64,000 nucleotides of DNA from Trichomonas vaginalis G3 (taxonomy: Eukaryota; Parabasalia; Trichomonadida; Trichomonadidae), in the NCBI RefSeq assembly GCF_026262505.1, contig NC_067206.1, forward strand, positions 19,551,319 to 19,615,318, read 5' to 3'. A model generated the notes under the pieces. That model had not been told where the DNA came from, ran no database searches, and saw only the letters and a list, made by a program, of their open reading frames with translations. The first letter of the stretch is position 1. Each line of letters begins with the position of its first letter. Shown here piece by piece: positions 21,282-29,117 of the stretch. A program made the translations under genes and the position numbers.

Positions 21282-21364
21282 AAAAAACCTGCGCGAATCG
21301 GGATTTGAACCGAGGTCTTCGACGCCTGTAGCGAGGTAGCCCATACCACTGAGCTATGAGCCGC
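21282..21364 (-). tRNA. tRNA-like Pol III unit, probably not a normal tRNA
   Basis: On the minus strand a 75-base segment (21,364 to 21,290) has a perfect A box TAGCTCAGTGG, a near-perfect B box GGTTCAAATCC and, just after the 3' end, six T (21,287-21,282), a Pol III stop. The D arm pairs. The acceptor ends pair only in the outer three bases (GCG/CGC), and the anticodon and T stems pair poorly. By position the anticodon would be TAC but base 33 is C. It reads as a tRNA-derived RNA or pseudogene that keeps transcription signals. Homologue at 48,310-48,384. Confidence 0.55.
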
Positions 21365-21483
21365 TTGCATATTTTTAAGTAAAATATAGTATATTTGTCA
21401 TATAGTGAAGGATGACCAAACTTAAAAAAAATAACGCTAATTTTATTTTTATTTATTTTTTTATTTTGTATGTAAGGACAGAT

Positions 21484-22262
21484 ATGTCAACAACAGAGAA
21501 CACAACAACAGTTATAGTCCATGAAGCTATAAATGAAGAATACGAGTACATACAGTTTAACAAACAACTCCGTCTCATTCGTTCAGTCAAAGACGATATG
21601 TACCAAATGCAAAGTATTTTGACAGCATGTTTTGCTCCAGATACTAAGCTTCCTAAAGACTGGTTTGAATTAAATAGCACTCATGAACTCCTCAGTGAGT
21701 TTGAACATGTAGAACTTAAAAAAATGTACCAAGACAGACAAAACTTACCATCACATCTAAAAGGTATATATGTTCATAAGTTCCTAGTTAGTTCAATAGC
21801 AATGTGGGCTTCGCCTCGCTATGCATGGTATGTTTGTAAACTTCTTGACGAACTTTGTACAAAGCAGAGAGAAGATATGATGAAAGAAGACAAAAGCATT
21901 CAGAAAAGAATACCGCGTTCAGTACCAAAAGGAAAGGAAAGAACTATAAGTATATGATTTATACTGAAGAGATGGAAAATGAAGAAGATAAAGATATGGT
22001 TATGTTGCATTTAGTCAGAAGAAACAACAAAAGCTTTTACGACCTTGCTAAGATTTACAAATCTGACAGAAATTGGTTCTATCGCGAAAACTTACCGATT
22101 TCAATGACCCCAAATGAAGATGTGAAACAAATAGTTCAAGATACGTTACCTCAAACACACTATGATATGAAAGGTTGTACAATACTTACCTTCAAAGAAG
22201 ATTTGCCATTGTTAAAGGAAAAAATAACAGAGTATTTTGACAACTTCAAACAAGTAGGGTAA
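21484..22262 (+). pseudogene. Second KilA-N-type protein, single frameshift
   Basis: Same gene as the intact copy at 44,359-45,198. One A is missing near 21,938, separating the KilA-N-like half (SIAMWASPRYAWYVCKLLDE) from the C-terminal half (YKYMIYTEEMENEEDKDMV), which resembles domains fused to KilA-N in insect DNA viruses. The ATG follows TTTTTATTTTGTATGTAAGG. It ends 16 bp from the converging ATPase stop. Confidence 0.7.
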
Positions 22263-22278
22263 ATGAACTCTTTATTTT

Positions 22279-23154
22279 TCAAGCTTGACTTTTTACAATT
22301 TGAACTTTGTTTGCGTAGATATGAATTCTGAAAGAAGTATGAGGGTCTTGTATGACTTTGTACTTCTCCCATAGTTCATGTCTGTCAAACTTACCTGCCA
22401 TGGACTCTTTCATAAGTTCCATGAAATCGTCTTCGGACAATCCGGGGAAAAGTATAATGTCAGTAAGTATTCTTTTAACATCCTTACTTAAACTCTTGGC
22501 TGTCTGTACACATATTACGACTGAAATGTTAAAGTGTCTGAGCTTCTTAAGAATTCGACACATGTCTTGTTCTCTGTTCTTTAACAAAGGATGAGAAGCA
22601 AAGTCATCTAAAATAAGAAGACATCTATGAGGGTATGTCTTCCAATCGTAAGATTGCAATTTCTTCGAAATGTATTCTATCTCTTTCTGTTTGTTTCTGA
22701 AGTGTTTCTTCTCTAATATTCTCTGCATTTCCTCATTTGGGTCTTTAAACTTCGAATTTATATACTCATTTATAGCATTGTACTTCAAAACTCTTCTTTG
22801 GTACTTCTTTATCCAATCTAACAACTCAGTATCCTTTATACATACTAACTTAGACTTCTTTATAATATCTTTGAACGAATTGACGGTTTGATCGAATTGA
22901 CCAGAAGTACTACAAATGACAACTAACTCATAAAATGGGTTCTTCTCATCTAGTTCTTGTTGTTGTGCAGCCATTTTAAGATAAGTGAAAGTCTTACCCG
23001 ACCCAGGTGGTGCGATTAGACCTGTTATACCATTCTGAGCAAATAAGAACTTTTCATGTATGGGTTTTATCTGAGCATTTTCTAACTTCCTCTTGTTCTT
23101 GTTTAAAACATTCTCAAATTTTTTGTCAATGTCAGCAAACTTTTTTTCTAACAT
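22279..23154 (-). CDS. A32-type genome packaging ATPase
   Basis: This FtsK/HerA-superfamily ATPase should drive DNA into the capsid. Walker A is APPGSGKT (residues 48-55), Walker B is LLILDD (179-184), and a conserved Gln (ICVQTAK, residue 217) follows, the order seen in poxvirus A32 and Polinton ATPases. The length, 291 residues, is typical. I chose the Met at 23,154 (MLEKKFADID); an upstream ATG at 23,256 would run antisense through the start of the divergent 153-residue gene. The 36-bp gap to that gene holds a two-way T-rich promoter. Confidence 0.88.
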   Translation of the reverse strand: MLEKKFADIDKKFENVLNKNKRKLENAQIKPIHEKFLFAQNGITGLIAPPGSGKTFTYLKMAAQQQELDEKNPFYELVVICSTSGQFDQTVNSFKDIIKKSKLVCIKDTELLDWIKKYQRRVLKYNAINEYINSKFKDPNEEMQRILEKKHFRNKQKEIEYISKKLQSYDWKTYPHRCLLILDDFASHPLLKNREQDMCRILKKLRHFNISVVICVQTAKSLSKDVKRILTDIILFPGLSEDDFMELMKESMAGKFDRHELWEKYKVIQDPHTSFRIHIYANKVQIVKSQA

Positions 23155-23190
23155 ATTTTTAGAAAAATTAAAATTTTTATCTTTTTGAAA
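23155..23190. promoter_or_regulatory. 36-bp divergent promoter, ATPase and 153-residue gene
   Basis: The gap contains ATTTTTAGAAAAATTAAAAT and TTTTTATCTTTTTGAAA, giving each divergent gene its own T-rich block just upstream of the ATG. Confidence 0.45.
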
Positions 23191-23652
23191 ATGTCTAGCG
23201 ATTTCGCTATCTATATTCGAGACAAACTTTTCGACAGCAAAACATCTGTCGACCATAAAATCTTACATAGTGTAAACAAGAAAGGTGAATTTGTTCTAAA
23301 GTTCTGTTTCTGGGAATATGACAAGAACCATAAAACATTACAAAGAGCAGTCTTAAAATTTGTCAATGACAGACTTGTTGACAGAGATGACGCCGATTGG
23401 AAAGATGAAGTCCAACAAAAGTTCTTAGAATGCAAAGAAGGCACATGCGCTGTTCTTGAAGATGAAATAGAAAACAGAATAGAAGAGCTATTAAAGGACA
23501 AAGAACTTTTACATAAATATGGTTCTGAGAAATTTGACATAACTCCACCAGAAAAGAAGAAGAAGAGAGAAAAGAAAGAAAAGAAAGAAAAGAAAGTAGA
23601 AGAGAAGAAAGAACCTGAACCAGTTCCAGAGAAGGTGAGATATGACATGTAA
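23191..23652 (+). CDS. 153-residue protein with Lys/Glu-rich tail
   Basis: Not recognised. The first 110 residues are a compact mixed domain (MSSDFAIYIRDKLFD...VLKFCFWEYDKNHKT), followed by a run of Lys and Glu (residues 120-145) and Pro/Glu repeats. It is divergent from the ATPase and converges on the SSB-like gene. The inverted arm keeps it intact (42,514-42,963) with a shorter charged tail. Start chosen at the ATG 23,191. Confidence 0.65.
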   Translation: MSSDFAIYIRDKLFDSKTSVDHKILHSVNKKGEFVLKFCFWEYDKNHKTLQRAVLKFVNDRLVDRDDADWKDEVQQKFLECKEGTCAVLEDEIENRIEELLKDKELLHKYGSEKFDITPPEKKKKREKKEKKEKKVEEKKEPEPVPEKVRYDM

Positions 23653-23671
23653 AAATAAAATTTTATTTTTA
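23650..23671. terminator. Shared palindrome joining two convergent stop codons
   Basis: The two stop codons and the 16 bases between them form one perfect 22-bp palindrome centred on AAATAAAATTTTATTT. Each strand reads TAAAAATAAA. In trichomonads the polyadenylation signal UAAA commonly overlaps the stop codon, so this would serve both genes. The same palindrome is at 42,495-42,516. Confidence 0.55.
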
Positions 23672-24088
23672 GAACATTTCTGGGTCAATGTCAATGTTCT
23701 CTTCCTCTTTAGGAGCAAACACTGGCTTAGACTCTAAAATCTTTTTACCTAATTTACCTTGAACTTCAACTATCTTAGACTCATAATATTCATAGTCGTC
23801 TGTCTTCTTTGGTTCATAAGGTATAACAAGTTTGTATGCTTTGCCTTCTTTAAGGTTTGAGAACCTTCTGTCAAAATTTTCTTTGACTGTTAACAAACCT
23901 TCTATGTCTAAGTCTTCAAATTTCGCACCATTTTTAGTCACAATAGCAAACTTAACTGGTTCGATGTTCCAAACTTTGTCAAATGTAGACTTTTCAAAAT
24001 GGTAGAAGTAAACATTCAAATATGTGAATGGGTCTAGTTCTTCTTTAAGTCCTGACATGTACTTGTTTACTGAGATGAATTTTGCCAT
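23669..24088 (-). CDS. 139-residue protein, candidate single-stranded DNA-binding protein
   Basis: Not firmly recognised. The body is rich in beta-type segments (VKFAIVTKNGAKFEDLDIEG, KAYKLVIPYEPK) as in an OB fold, and it ends in an acidic tail with a final aromatic residue (EEENIDIDPEMF), a hallmark of many SSBs that recruit replication partners. It lies in the same direction as the helicase. The role is inferred from this combination only. Its leader TTTTTTTATCCGATAGAAAAG is shared with the next gene upstream. Intact homologue at 42,078-42,497. Confidence 0.55.
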   Translation of the reverse strand: MAKFISVNKYMSGLKEELDPFTYLNVYFYHFEKSTFDKVWNIEPVKFAIVTKNGAKFEDLDIEGLLTVKENFDRRFSNLKEGKAYKLVIPYEPKKTDDYEYYESKIVEVQGKLGKKILESKPVFAPKEEENIDIDPEMF

Positions 24089-24137
24089 CTTTTCTATCGG
24101 ATAAAAAAAGATTTTTTTTTAAATTTACTCAGAAAAA

Positions 24138-24458
24138 TTATTTCTTTATATATTTGCCATTCCGAACTTTGAAAAGATGTTTTATACCAGCATAGAATTT
24201 TTCTCTAGAGCTTGGTCTTATATCGTTTTCATGACAATATTTTCTATATTCTTCATATAAAGCCTTTTTTTCATACATTTCATAAGGACAGCCTAACCAA
24301 AATAGCGCATATCCATTTTCGTTATCTAGGTCTCTATATGTTTCTTCTGTTTGTAGAATTTCGCTTTCTCTATTTAGTTCTATGTCTATATATTGTGGCT
24401 TAAAAAGATGTGGGCAAGAAGGGTCTGGCGCTATGTAAAAAGTTAATTTTTCTGTCAT
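24138..24458 (-). CDS. 106-residue protein derived from the helicase C-terminal domain
   Basis: Residues 62-106 (LYEEYRKYCHENDI..SSREKFYAGIKHLF..RNGKYIKK) align with the helicase C-terminus (LYDSYKQYCQEYGY..ASKRTFLANVKSLL..QNGVYTKK). The downstream bases (TTACTCAGAAAAATT) and the leader are also duplicated, so the gene arose by tandem duplication of the helicase 3' end. The N-terminal 60 residues are not from the helicase. It is probably a small winged-helix-like DNA- or helicase-binding protein. Confidence 0.65.
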   Translation of the reverse strand: MTEKLTFYIAPDPSCPHLFKPQYIDIELNRESEILQTEETYRDLDNENGYALFWLGCPYEMYEKKALYEEYRKYCHENDIRPSSREKFYAGIKHLFKVRNGKYIKK

Positions 24459-24493
24459 CTTTTCTATCGGATAAAAAAATATTTTTTTTAAAT

Positions 24494-25729
24494 TTACTCA
24501 GAAAAATTTTTCTTTGTATATACGCCGTTCTGAACATCTAAAAGACTTTTGACATTTGCCAAGAATGTTCGTTTAGACGCTGTCATATAACCATATTCTT
24601 GACAATATTGTTTATACGAATCGTACAATGACCTTTCATCTAATGACACAAAGTCAGTTTCATCTACGAACAGTTCATATACACTCTTGTTTGCTTCTAA
24701 CAATGTTTGTCTCTCTTCGGTATATGGAATTTGTCTTGGATTGAACTTAGAAATATCTAATGTCATGAAATATGAGAACAAGTGGTTGTAAAAGTCAGAT
24801 GTCAAAGTTTCTGCTAAGTCGTCAAAATATTCTGTATCTTGCATATGAGAATCTGACGTTCTGACAACTACATATCTTCTGTCAGAACTTTCTAACTTCA
24901 TCGGAACAGCATTGTTTGAAACCATAATGAAATTTGCAACATTTTCACAAACTCTTTGGTCTTTATATTTTCTTTCAACAACTCCAACTTTGTCTGTTAT
25001 AAGACTCTTCAAAGCATCCGAGTTTAAAACCTTTGTTGTATCTATACTTTGAAGTTCATTGCAAACTATAAGTTTCATATTCTCTATTGAGGAGTTAAAC
25101 TTGCCACAGATGTTTTCTAAGTTTGTCATATTCGGGTTCGAATAGCCCTCTAACAGTTTGCACAAAATATCTGTAAAGAATGTGTTCTTACCTGTTCCTT
25201 GTTTTCCAATTATAATGAGAGCAGTTTCATTCTTAGCACTTGGATGTTGTAAGATGTTTGCAAACCAACATAAGATATACTCATAGACTCTTTCGTTTCC
25301 ATTGCATATAATTTCTTTGACATGGTCTAACCAAGCTTCTATAATATTTTCTTTCCATTCTACTTGTTCATATTTATATCCAGTGAAGATAGAATAGAAG
25401 TTTGGAGAAGGTGTATAGAACTTTATACCTCGAACTGAAAAATCTTCTAACTTTGACAATAAGATATCCCAAGCATCTAACATCTTCATGCCAACTTGTA
25501 CGACTTTTATTTTCTTAAGTTTCTGTCTACATTCTTGTTCTGAAACTATGGTTGCTCTTGGTTTGTTAAAGACAACATCCCATTCTTTCATGACATAACA
25601 TTCTGGGGCAGAGTCGACATAAATGACTAAACGTTTCAAATTCTCGACTGCTTTGTTATAGTCTCTAAATGGACACATATTTCTGAATGCTTGGAAGTCA
25701 TAAAAATCTGAAACATCTATTCTGTACAT
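24494..25729 (-). CDS. Superfamily 3 helicase, D5/primase-C-terminal type
   Basis: A replicative DNA helicase of the poxvirus D5/phage P4 type. Walker A is GKQGTGKN (175-182), Walker B LIVCNE (220-225), motif C with SNN (271-273), and the arginine finger DRR (283-285). The segment at 120-165 (W..H...ERVYEYILCWFANILQHP) is the usual D5 helical domain. A C-terminal winged-helix-like domain (residues 355-405) is also found as a separate gene next door. An archaeo-eukaryotic primase domain is not visible in its 411 residues, so priming must come from elsewhere. Confidence 0.9.
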   Translation of the reverse strand: MYRIDVSDFYDFQAFRNMCPFRDYNKAVENLKRLVIYVDSAPECYVMKEWDVVFNKPRATIVSEQECRQKLKKIKVVQVGMKMLDAWDILLSKLEDFSVRGIKFYTPSPNFYSIFTGYKYEQVEWKENIIEAWLDHVKEIICNGNERVYEYILCWFANILQHPSAKNETALIIIGKQGTGKNTFFTDILCKLLEGYSNPNMTNLENICGKFNSSIENMKLIVCNELQSIDTTKVLNSDALKSLITDKVGVVERKYKDQRVCENVANFIMVSNNAVPMKLESSDRRYVVVRTSDSHMQDTEYFDDLAETLTSDFYNHLFSYFMTLDISKFNPRQIPYTEERQTLLEANKSVYELFVDETDFVSLDERSLYDSYKQYCQEYGYMTASKRTFLANVKSLLDVQNGVYTKKNFSE

Positions 25730-25758
25730 TTTTATAAAAATAAAAAAATATTATTTTT

Positions 25759-26556
25759 TTATTCTTGACTTTGTTGTTCCATTTGTTGCATTTGTTGTTC
25801 TTGAGCTATTTGTTGTTGAAGTTGTTCTTGTAGTACAATACTTTCACCAGTTGCATCTTCCAATTCGAAACTTTCTGCCGTCATTGACAAATACATAGGA
25901 CATAAAAGTTTTACAGGAACAAAGTTTGCGTCAACTAATGTCAACGTTATACTTGCCAAAGTGTTTGAGTTCACTAAGGTTGAAAATTCTGCATTCGAAT
26001 GAACAATAGGCAAACCAGCAGAGAAAGTATTGTTTATACGCATAAGTATCTTTTGGTCATAATAGTTTCTGTCGACATTCGAATAACACTTTGAACCTAA
26101 GTTTGAAACAATATATAAGATTGGTGTACTTAAAGTCAATGGAACAGACATTCCTTGTATGACACCTTTTCCTGTTATAGGAAACTGTTGGTAGTAAAAA
26201 CCAGAAATAAGTTTTGTATTATAGCTCATATTGTTTATAGTAAACTCAGTCGGACATCCAAACATAATGAAACCTGCTCTAGTTGCAGCACATGTTACAT
26301 CCGTCCTTAAAGTATTAAATAAGTCAACAAAACCTGTTGGTGGTATATCTGAGTAAGTATCTTCAAAGGAGTATTTTTTACCATTCACAACAATAAAGTC
26401 TTCTGGTGTCAAAAGAGCAAAACAGGCTTTAGTCGTCATTGTGTTTAAAGTTAGTTTACAATATCGTCCTTGAGGACTTTGTAAGTTTGTTGTTATAGAA
26501 TTATATGACTCAGGGTTTTTAGTCGTAATAGTATAAACCACTATGTCTTCTGCCAT
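25759..26556 (-). CDS. Candidate minor capsid (penton-like) protein
   Basis: Not proven. The 265-residue protein is dominated by beta-type segments and ends ITLTLVDANFVPVKLLCPMY, MTAESFELED, the arrangement seen at the end of single jelly-roll penton proteins in Polinton-like viruses, followed by a Gln-rich tail. It lies between helicase and capsid genes on the capsid strand. I start at the ATG 26,556 (MAEDIVVYTI); it begins only 5 bp after the stop of the preceding gene. Confidence 0.6.
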   Translation of the reverse strand: MAEDIVVYTITTKNPESYNSITTNLQSPQGRYCKLTLNTMTTKACFALLTPEDFIVVNGKKYSFEDTYSDIPPTGFVDLFNTLRTDVTCAATRAGFIMFGCPTEFTINNMSYNTKLISGFYYQQFPITGKGVIQGMSVPLTLSTPILYIVSNLGSKCYSNVDRNYYDQKILMRINNTFSAGLPIVHSNAEFSTLVNSNTLASITLTLVDANFVPVKLLCPMYLSMTAESFELEDATGESIVLQEQLQQQIAQEQQMQQMEQQSQE

Positions 26557-26561
26557 TTTAC

Positions 26562-27143
26562 TTAGCAAATAAATTTTAATGAAATGTTGTGGTCGTCAAA
26601 TATTTTTATGACGTCTGGGAAACTATATTTTAAGTTCAACGTTTCACCTCCTTTCATAACGTATATCTTGTCAATGACATTATATGAAACACCACAGCAA
26701 CTAACGTCGGGTTCTATTTCTTTGATGTTTATATCGTCTGCCTCTGTCAAAAGTTTCAATAGTTCTTTCAAAACTTCATGAGGTGCAATGACATATGAGT
26801 TCACTTTTACAGGGTTGTGCTCAACCAAGTTTAACATTATACCTAAAGCTTGACAAATCTTCTCCTGAGTTTGAAGTTTGTCTTTCAGTTGTTGGTAGTC
26901 GTTTCGAATATCTGCAACAGAACTTAAGTCTCTGCTAACTTCAGGATATGTTGGTTGTTCTTTTACAGGAACAATTGTTATACCATCTTCGTCCTCGTAT
27001 GGTTTCCCCACTTCAACATCTCTGTCTTTGACATTGACAACAACACTTTGACTGTTTGTTTGAGTTGGTGAATTTAACTTCACATCTGCCACCGCCATTA
27101 AACCTTTTGAAACACTTACGCTTCTATTTTTCGGAAATGACAT
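26562..27143 (-). CDS. 193-residue protein of unknown function in the capsid block
   Basis: Not recognised. The N-terminal 60 residues are Ser/Thr/Asn-rich and likely disordered, then comes a helical part (RNDYQQLKDKLQTQEKICQA) and a C-terminal domain with a CC pair (DVSCCGVSYN). The open frame runs further upstream, but I choose the ATG at 27,143, which follows TTTTTATTCTAAGTAAA and lies 18 bp from the divergent gene. Placed between capsid and minor capsid genes, a virion role is inferred. Confidence 0.65.
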   Translation of the reverse strand: MSFPKNRSVSVSKGLMAVADVKLNSPTQTNSQSVVVNVKDRDVEVGKPYEDEDGITIVPVKEQPTYPEVSRDLSSVADIRNDYQQLKDKLQTQEKICQALGIMLNLVEHNPVKVNSYVIAPHEVLKELLKLLTEADDINIKEIEPDVSCCGVSYNVIDKIYVMKGGETLNLKYSFPDVIKIFDDHNISLKFIC

Positions 27144-27161
27144 TTTACTTAGAATAAAAAG
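27144..27161. promoter_or_regulatory. 18-bp bidirectional promoter in the capsid block
   Basis: The gap between divergent ATGs is TTTACTTAGAATAAAAAG. One strand reads TTTTTATTCTAAGTAAA before its ATG, matching the element-wide pattern. Confidence 0.5.
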
Positions 27162-27581
27162 ATGGACGTATTCGAGTATCTCTTCGAATTGAAGCAGAAC
27201 AAAGTTTACACACACAAACAATACAAATACATTGACAGAATAGTTCTTTATACAAACAATGGTAAATGTTATAGAATAGCAGTCTTTGCTGAACCAAAAT
27301 ATTTTCATAAAGCAAAGAAAGTTGGTATAACCGAAATGGTGAAAGTTCTTGAAGCAGACAAAAATATAACAACAAAACTGACCGATATTTCTAAAGGAAA
27401 GTTTATAATACAATTTTATGTCAAAACTGGCGTACTGTCAATATTTGACGGAGAGAAGTCAGTTCAAGAACAACTTACTGACCTGCTGCCAAAATCTGCT
27501 CGATGGAAGCTGTCGTTATGCCAATCTGAGGAGCCCCAGCAGGTTTCATCGAACGAATCTTCAAAAGAGCATCTTCCGTGA
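27162..27581 (+). CDS. 139-residue protein, end overlaps the capsid gene on the other strand
   Basis: Not recognised. The first 105 residues (MDVFEYLFELKQNKVYTHKQ...) form a compact charged domain in DNA not covered by another gene, and the last 35 codons run antisense over the end of the capsid gene for 107 bases. Divergent start from an 18-bp promoter supports it as real. The tail is hydrophilic and may be unconstrained. Confidence 0.55.
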   Translation: MDVFEYLFELKQNKVYTHKQYKYIDRIVLYTNNGKCYRIAVFAEPKYFHKAKKVGITEMVKVLEADKNITTKLTDISKGKFIIQFYVKTGVLSIFDGEKSVQEQLTDLLPKSARWKLSLCQSEEPQQVSSNESSKEHLP

Positions 27582-29085
27582 AAAGTGCTATTGGTTTTGT
27601 AAACTTCATTGCTCTCAGTTCATATGGACCGTCTCTGTCACCAGTATATTGTATTTGTACAGTACCAACAGTTGAAATACCACCCATAAAGTCTTCTGAG
27701 TCAGCAAATGGAATGCCAAGCCAAAAGTTTGAACGGTCTCCATTTGTATATTGAGTTTTTTGACTTCCTGTATGAGTCCATACTTTCACATATGGCATAA
27801 TAGAACTTTGCATTTCAGGGTTAATGGTTGTTGTGAAGTTGTTGTTAAAGTTCATAGCATCTAATGTCAAGTTGTATGACCTCATATCCTCAACTGTAGA
27901 ATATTCTTCTCTTGGATAATATTTGCCATCTATGTTTATATGATATTTAATACCGGGGTTGTAGAAACAAGAATAGTCATTTATAGTTCGTCTGAACAGT
28001 ACAAACATAGTATCTGCATGTTTCATTGCAGTTGTTAAAGCAATATCTGTTCTTGCACCTGCGGTTCCTGGATTTTGGTTTCCAACTTCACCTGCAAAGT
28101 CTTTGACAGATATTTGGTGTATAGGGAACATAAGTGGAACTGCAATATATTTGGCAGCTAAAGCATTTGAAATATCTGGGTCCAACATATAGACTGCAAG
28201 TCTGCTTTCTATTCTCTTGCATTCAAATTTTTCGCATGTAAACCTAACTGGGTCCCAAGCAGTTCCAGCAGCATTGAAATAATACTTTACTTCAGTGTTG
28301 AGGTTTGAGAAACCAAAGTCTAAGTCAACTTTGTCTTTGCAAAATTCGGCGAATGACGTTTGATTTGCTCCCTTTACGTCTGTAAGAGTGAATGGGTCTT
28401 GCGTTGGTGCAATGACTAAGTTATTTTTGCTTGGAGTAAGTTCAATAGAAATTTTTCCTGCCCAGTTTGGCAAGTATCTTAAAAACCTGAAGATGAGGAA
28501 AGATGACAAAGGAACTCTAAGTTTCAGTTTTACTTTAGTGACAGCATTTCCATCTGAACCAGAAAGGTTAACATAAACTCCTGGAACGTTAGGGTCAAGT
28601 CTTCTTATTTTCTCAATAGTTGCATACTGGTCTGTTTGTTCTCTAGCTTGTGGTTGTACTGAGTTTCTTAAAGCGAACCATTCATAGTTTGCCCATGTTA
28701 CTGTTTGAACTAAGTCAGAGTTAGAATATATCTTATATCCCATGAAAACTTCTGGAGCATATTGGTATCCGACATAGAAAATTCCATTGCAACCTTTCTT
28801 GTCAGACAACTTGGCAGAAGGTTTTATTTCAATGTCTTGTTCCACGTATAAGAAAGAGTTGTCAATAGAAATTATATGAAACCTGTCGCAAGCAATATCT
28901 ACTGTTGTTGAAGAACCTTCTCCAAACTCACCTACGTTTCCATAAGAAACAGCAGTTGTATATTCGTAAGTTCCAGGAACTATTTCTGACCTTCTAATGG
29001 CATTGTCGCATTCGTTATACCATTCGGAAACATTTCCATTCATAGCATCCAAAACTGTTGGCGTTATATTCTGAGCGGCGTACAT
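27475..29085 (-). CDS. Major capsid protein, probable double jelly-roll type
   Basis: The 536-residue length, position next to minor capsid and packaging genes, and beta-rich composition fit a Polinton-like double jelly-roll capsid protein. A typical block is KVKLKLRVPLSSFLIFRFLR followed by LPNWAGKISIEL (residues about 185-220), where the first barrel forms its base loop. A second barrel would lie after residue 310 (AVPLMFPIHQISVKDF). The assignment rests on pattern and context, not on a search. Start MYAAQNITPT follows TTTTTACTCATATGAA. This is the only intact copy here. Confidence 0.72.
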   Translation of the reverse strand: MYAAQNITPTVLDAMNGNVSEWYNECDNAIRRSEIVPGTYEYTTAVSYGNVGEFGEGSSTTVDIACDRFHIISIDNSFLYVEQDIEIKPSAKLSDKKGCNGIFYVGYQYAPEVFMGYKIYSNSDLVQTVTWANYEWFALRNSVQPQAREQTDQYATIEKIRRLDPNVPGVYVNLSGSDGNAVTKVKLKLRVPLSSFLIFRFLRYLPNWAGKISIELTPSKNNLVIAPTQDPFTLTDVKGANQTSFAEFCKDKVDLDFGFSNLNTEVKYYFNAAGTAWDPVRFTCEKFECKRIESRLAVYMLDPDISNALAAKYIAVPLMFPIHQISVKDFAGEVGNQNPGTAGARTDIALTTAMKHADTMFVLFRRTINDYSCFYNPGIKYHINIDGKYYPREEYSTVEDMRSYNLTLDAMNFNNNFTTTINPEMQSSIMPYVKVWTHTGSQKTQYTNGDRSNFWLGIPFADSEDFMGGISTVGTVQIQYTGDRDGPYELRAMKFTKPIALFTEDALLKIRSMKPAGAPQIGITTASIEQILAAGQ

Positions 29086-29117
29086 TTCATATGAGTAAAA
29101 ATATAGAATAGTTGGAT

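Noticed and set aside
20020-21484. Introns, suggested by GTAAGAACAG and GTATGTAAG before several ATGs
   Set aside because: No trichomonad branch/acceptor signal (ACTAACACACAG) is seen downstream and the genes start with good ATGs; treated as a promoter element.
23154-23256. Longer ATPase start at 23,256 (MVDRCFAVEK)
   Set aside because: The extra 34 codons are antisense to the start of the 153-residue gene and lack a promoter block.
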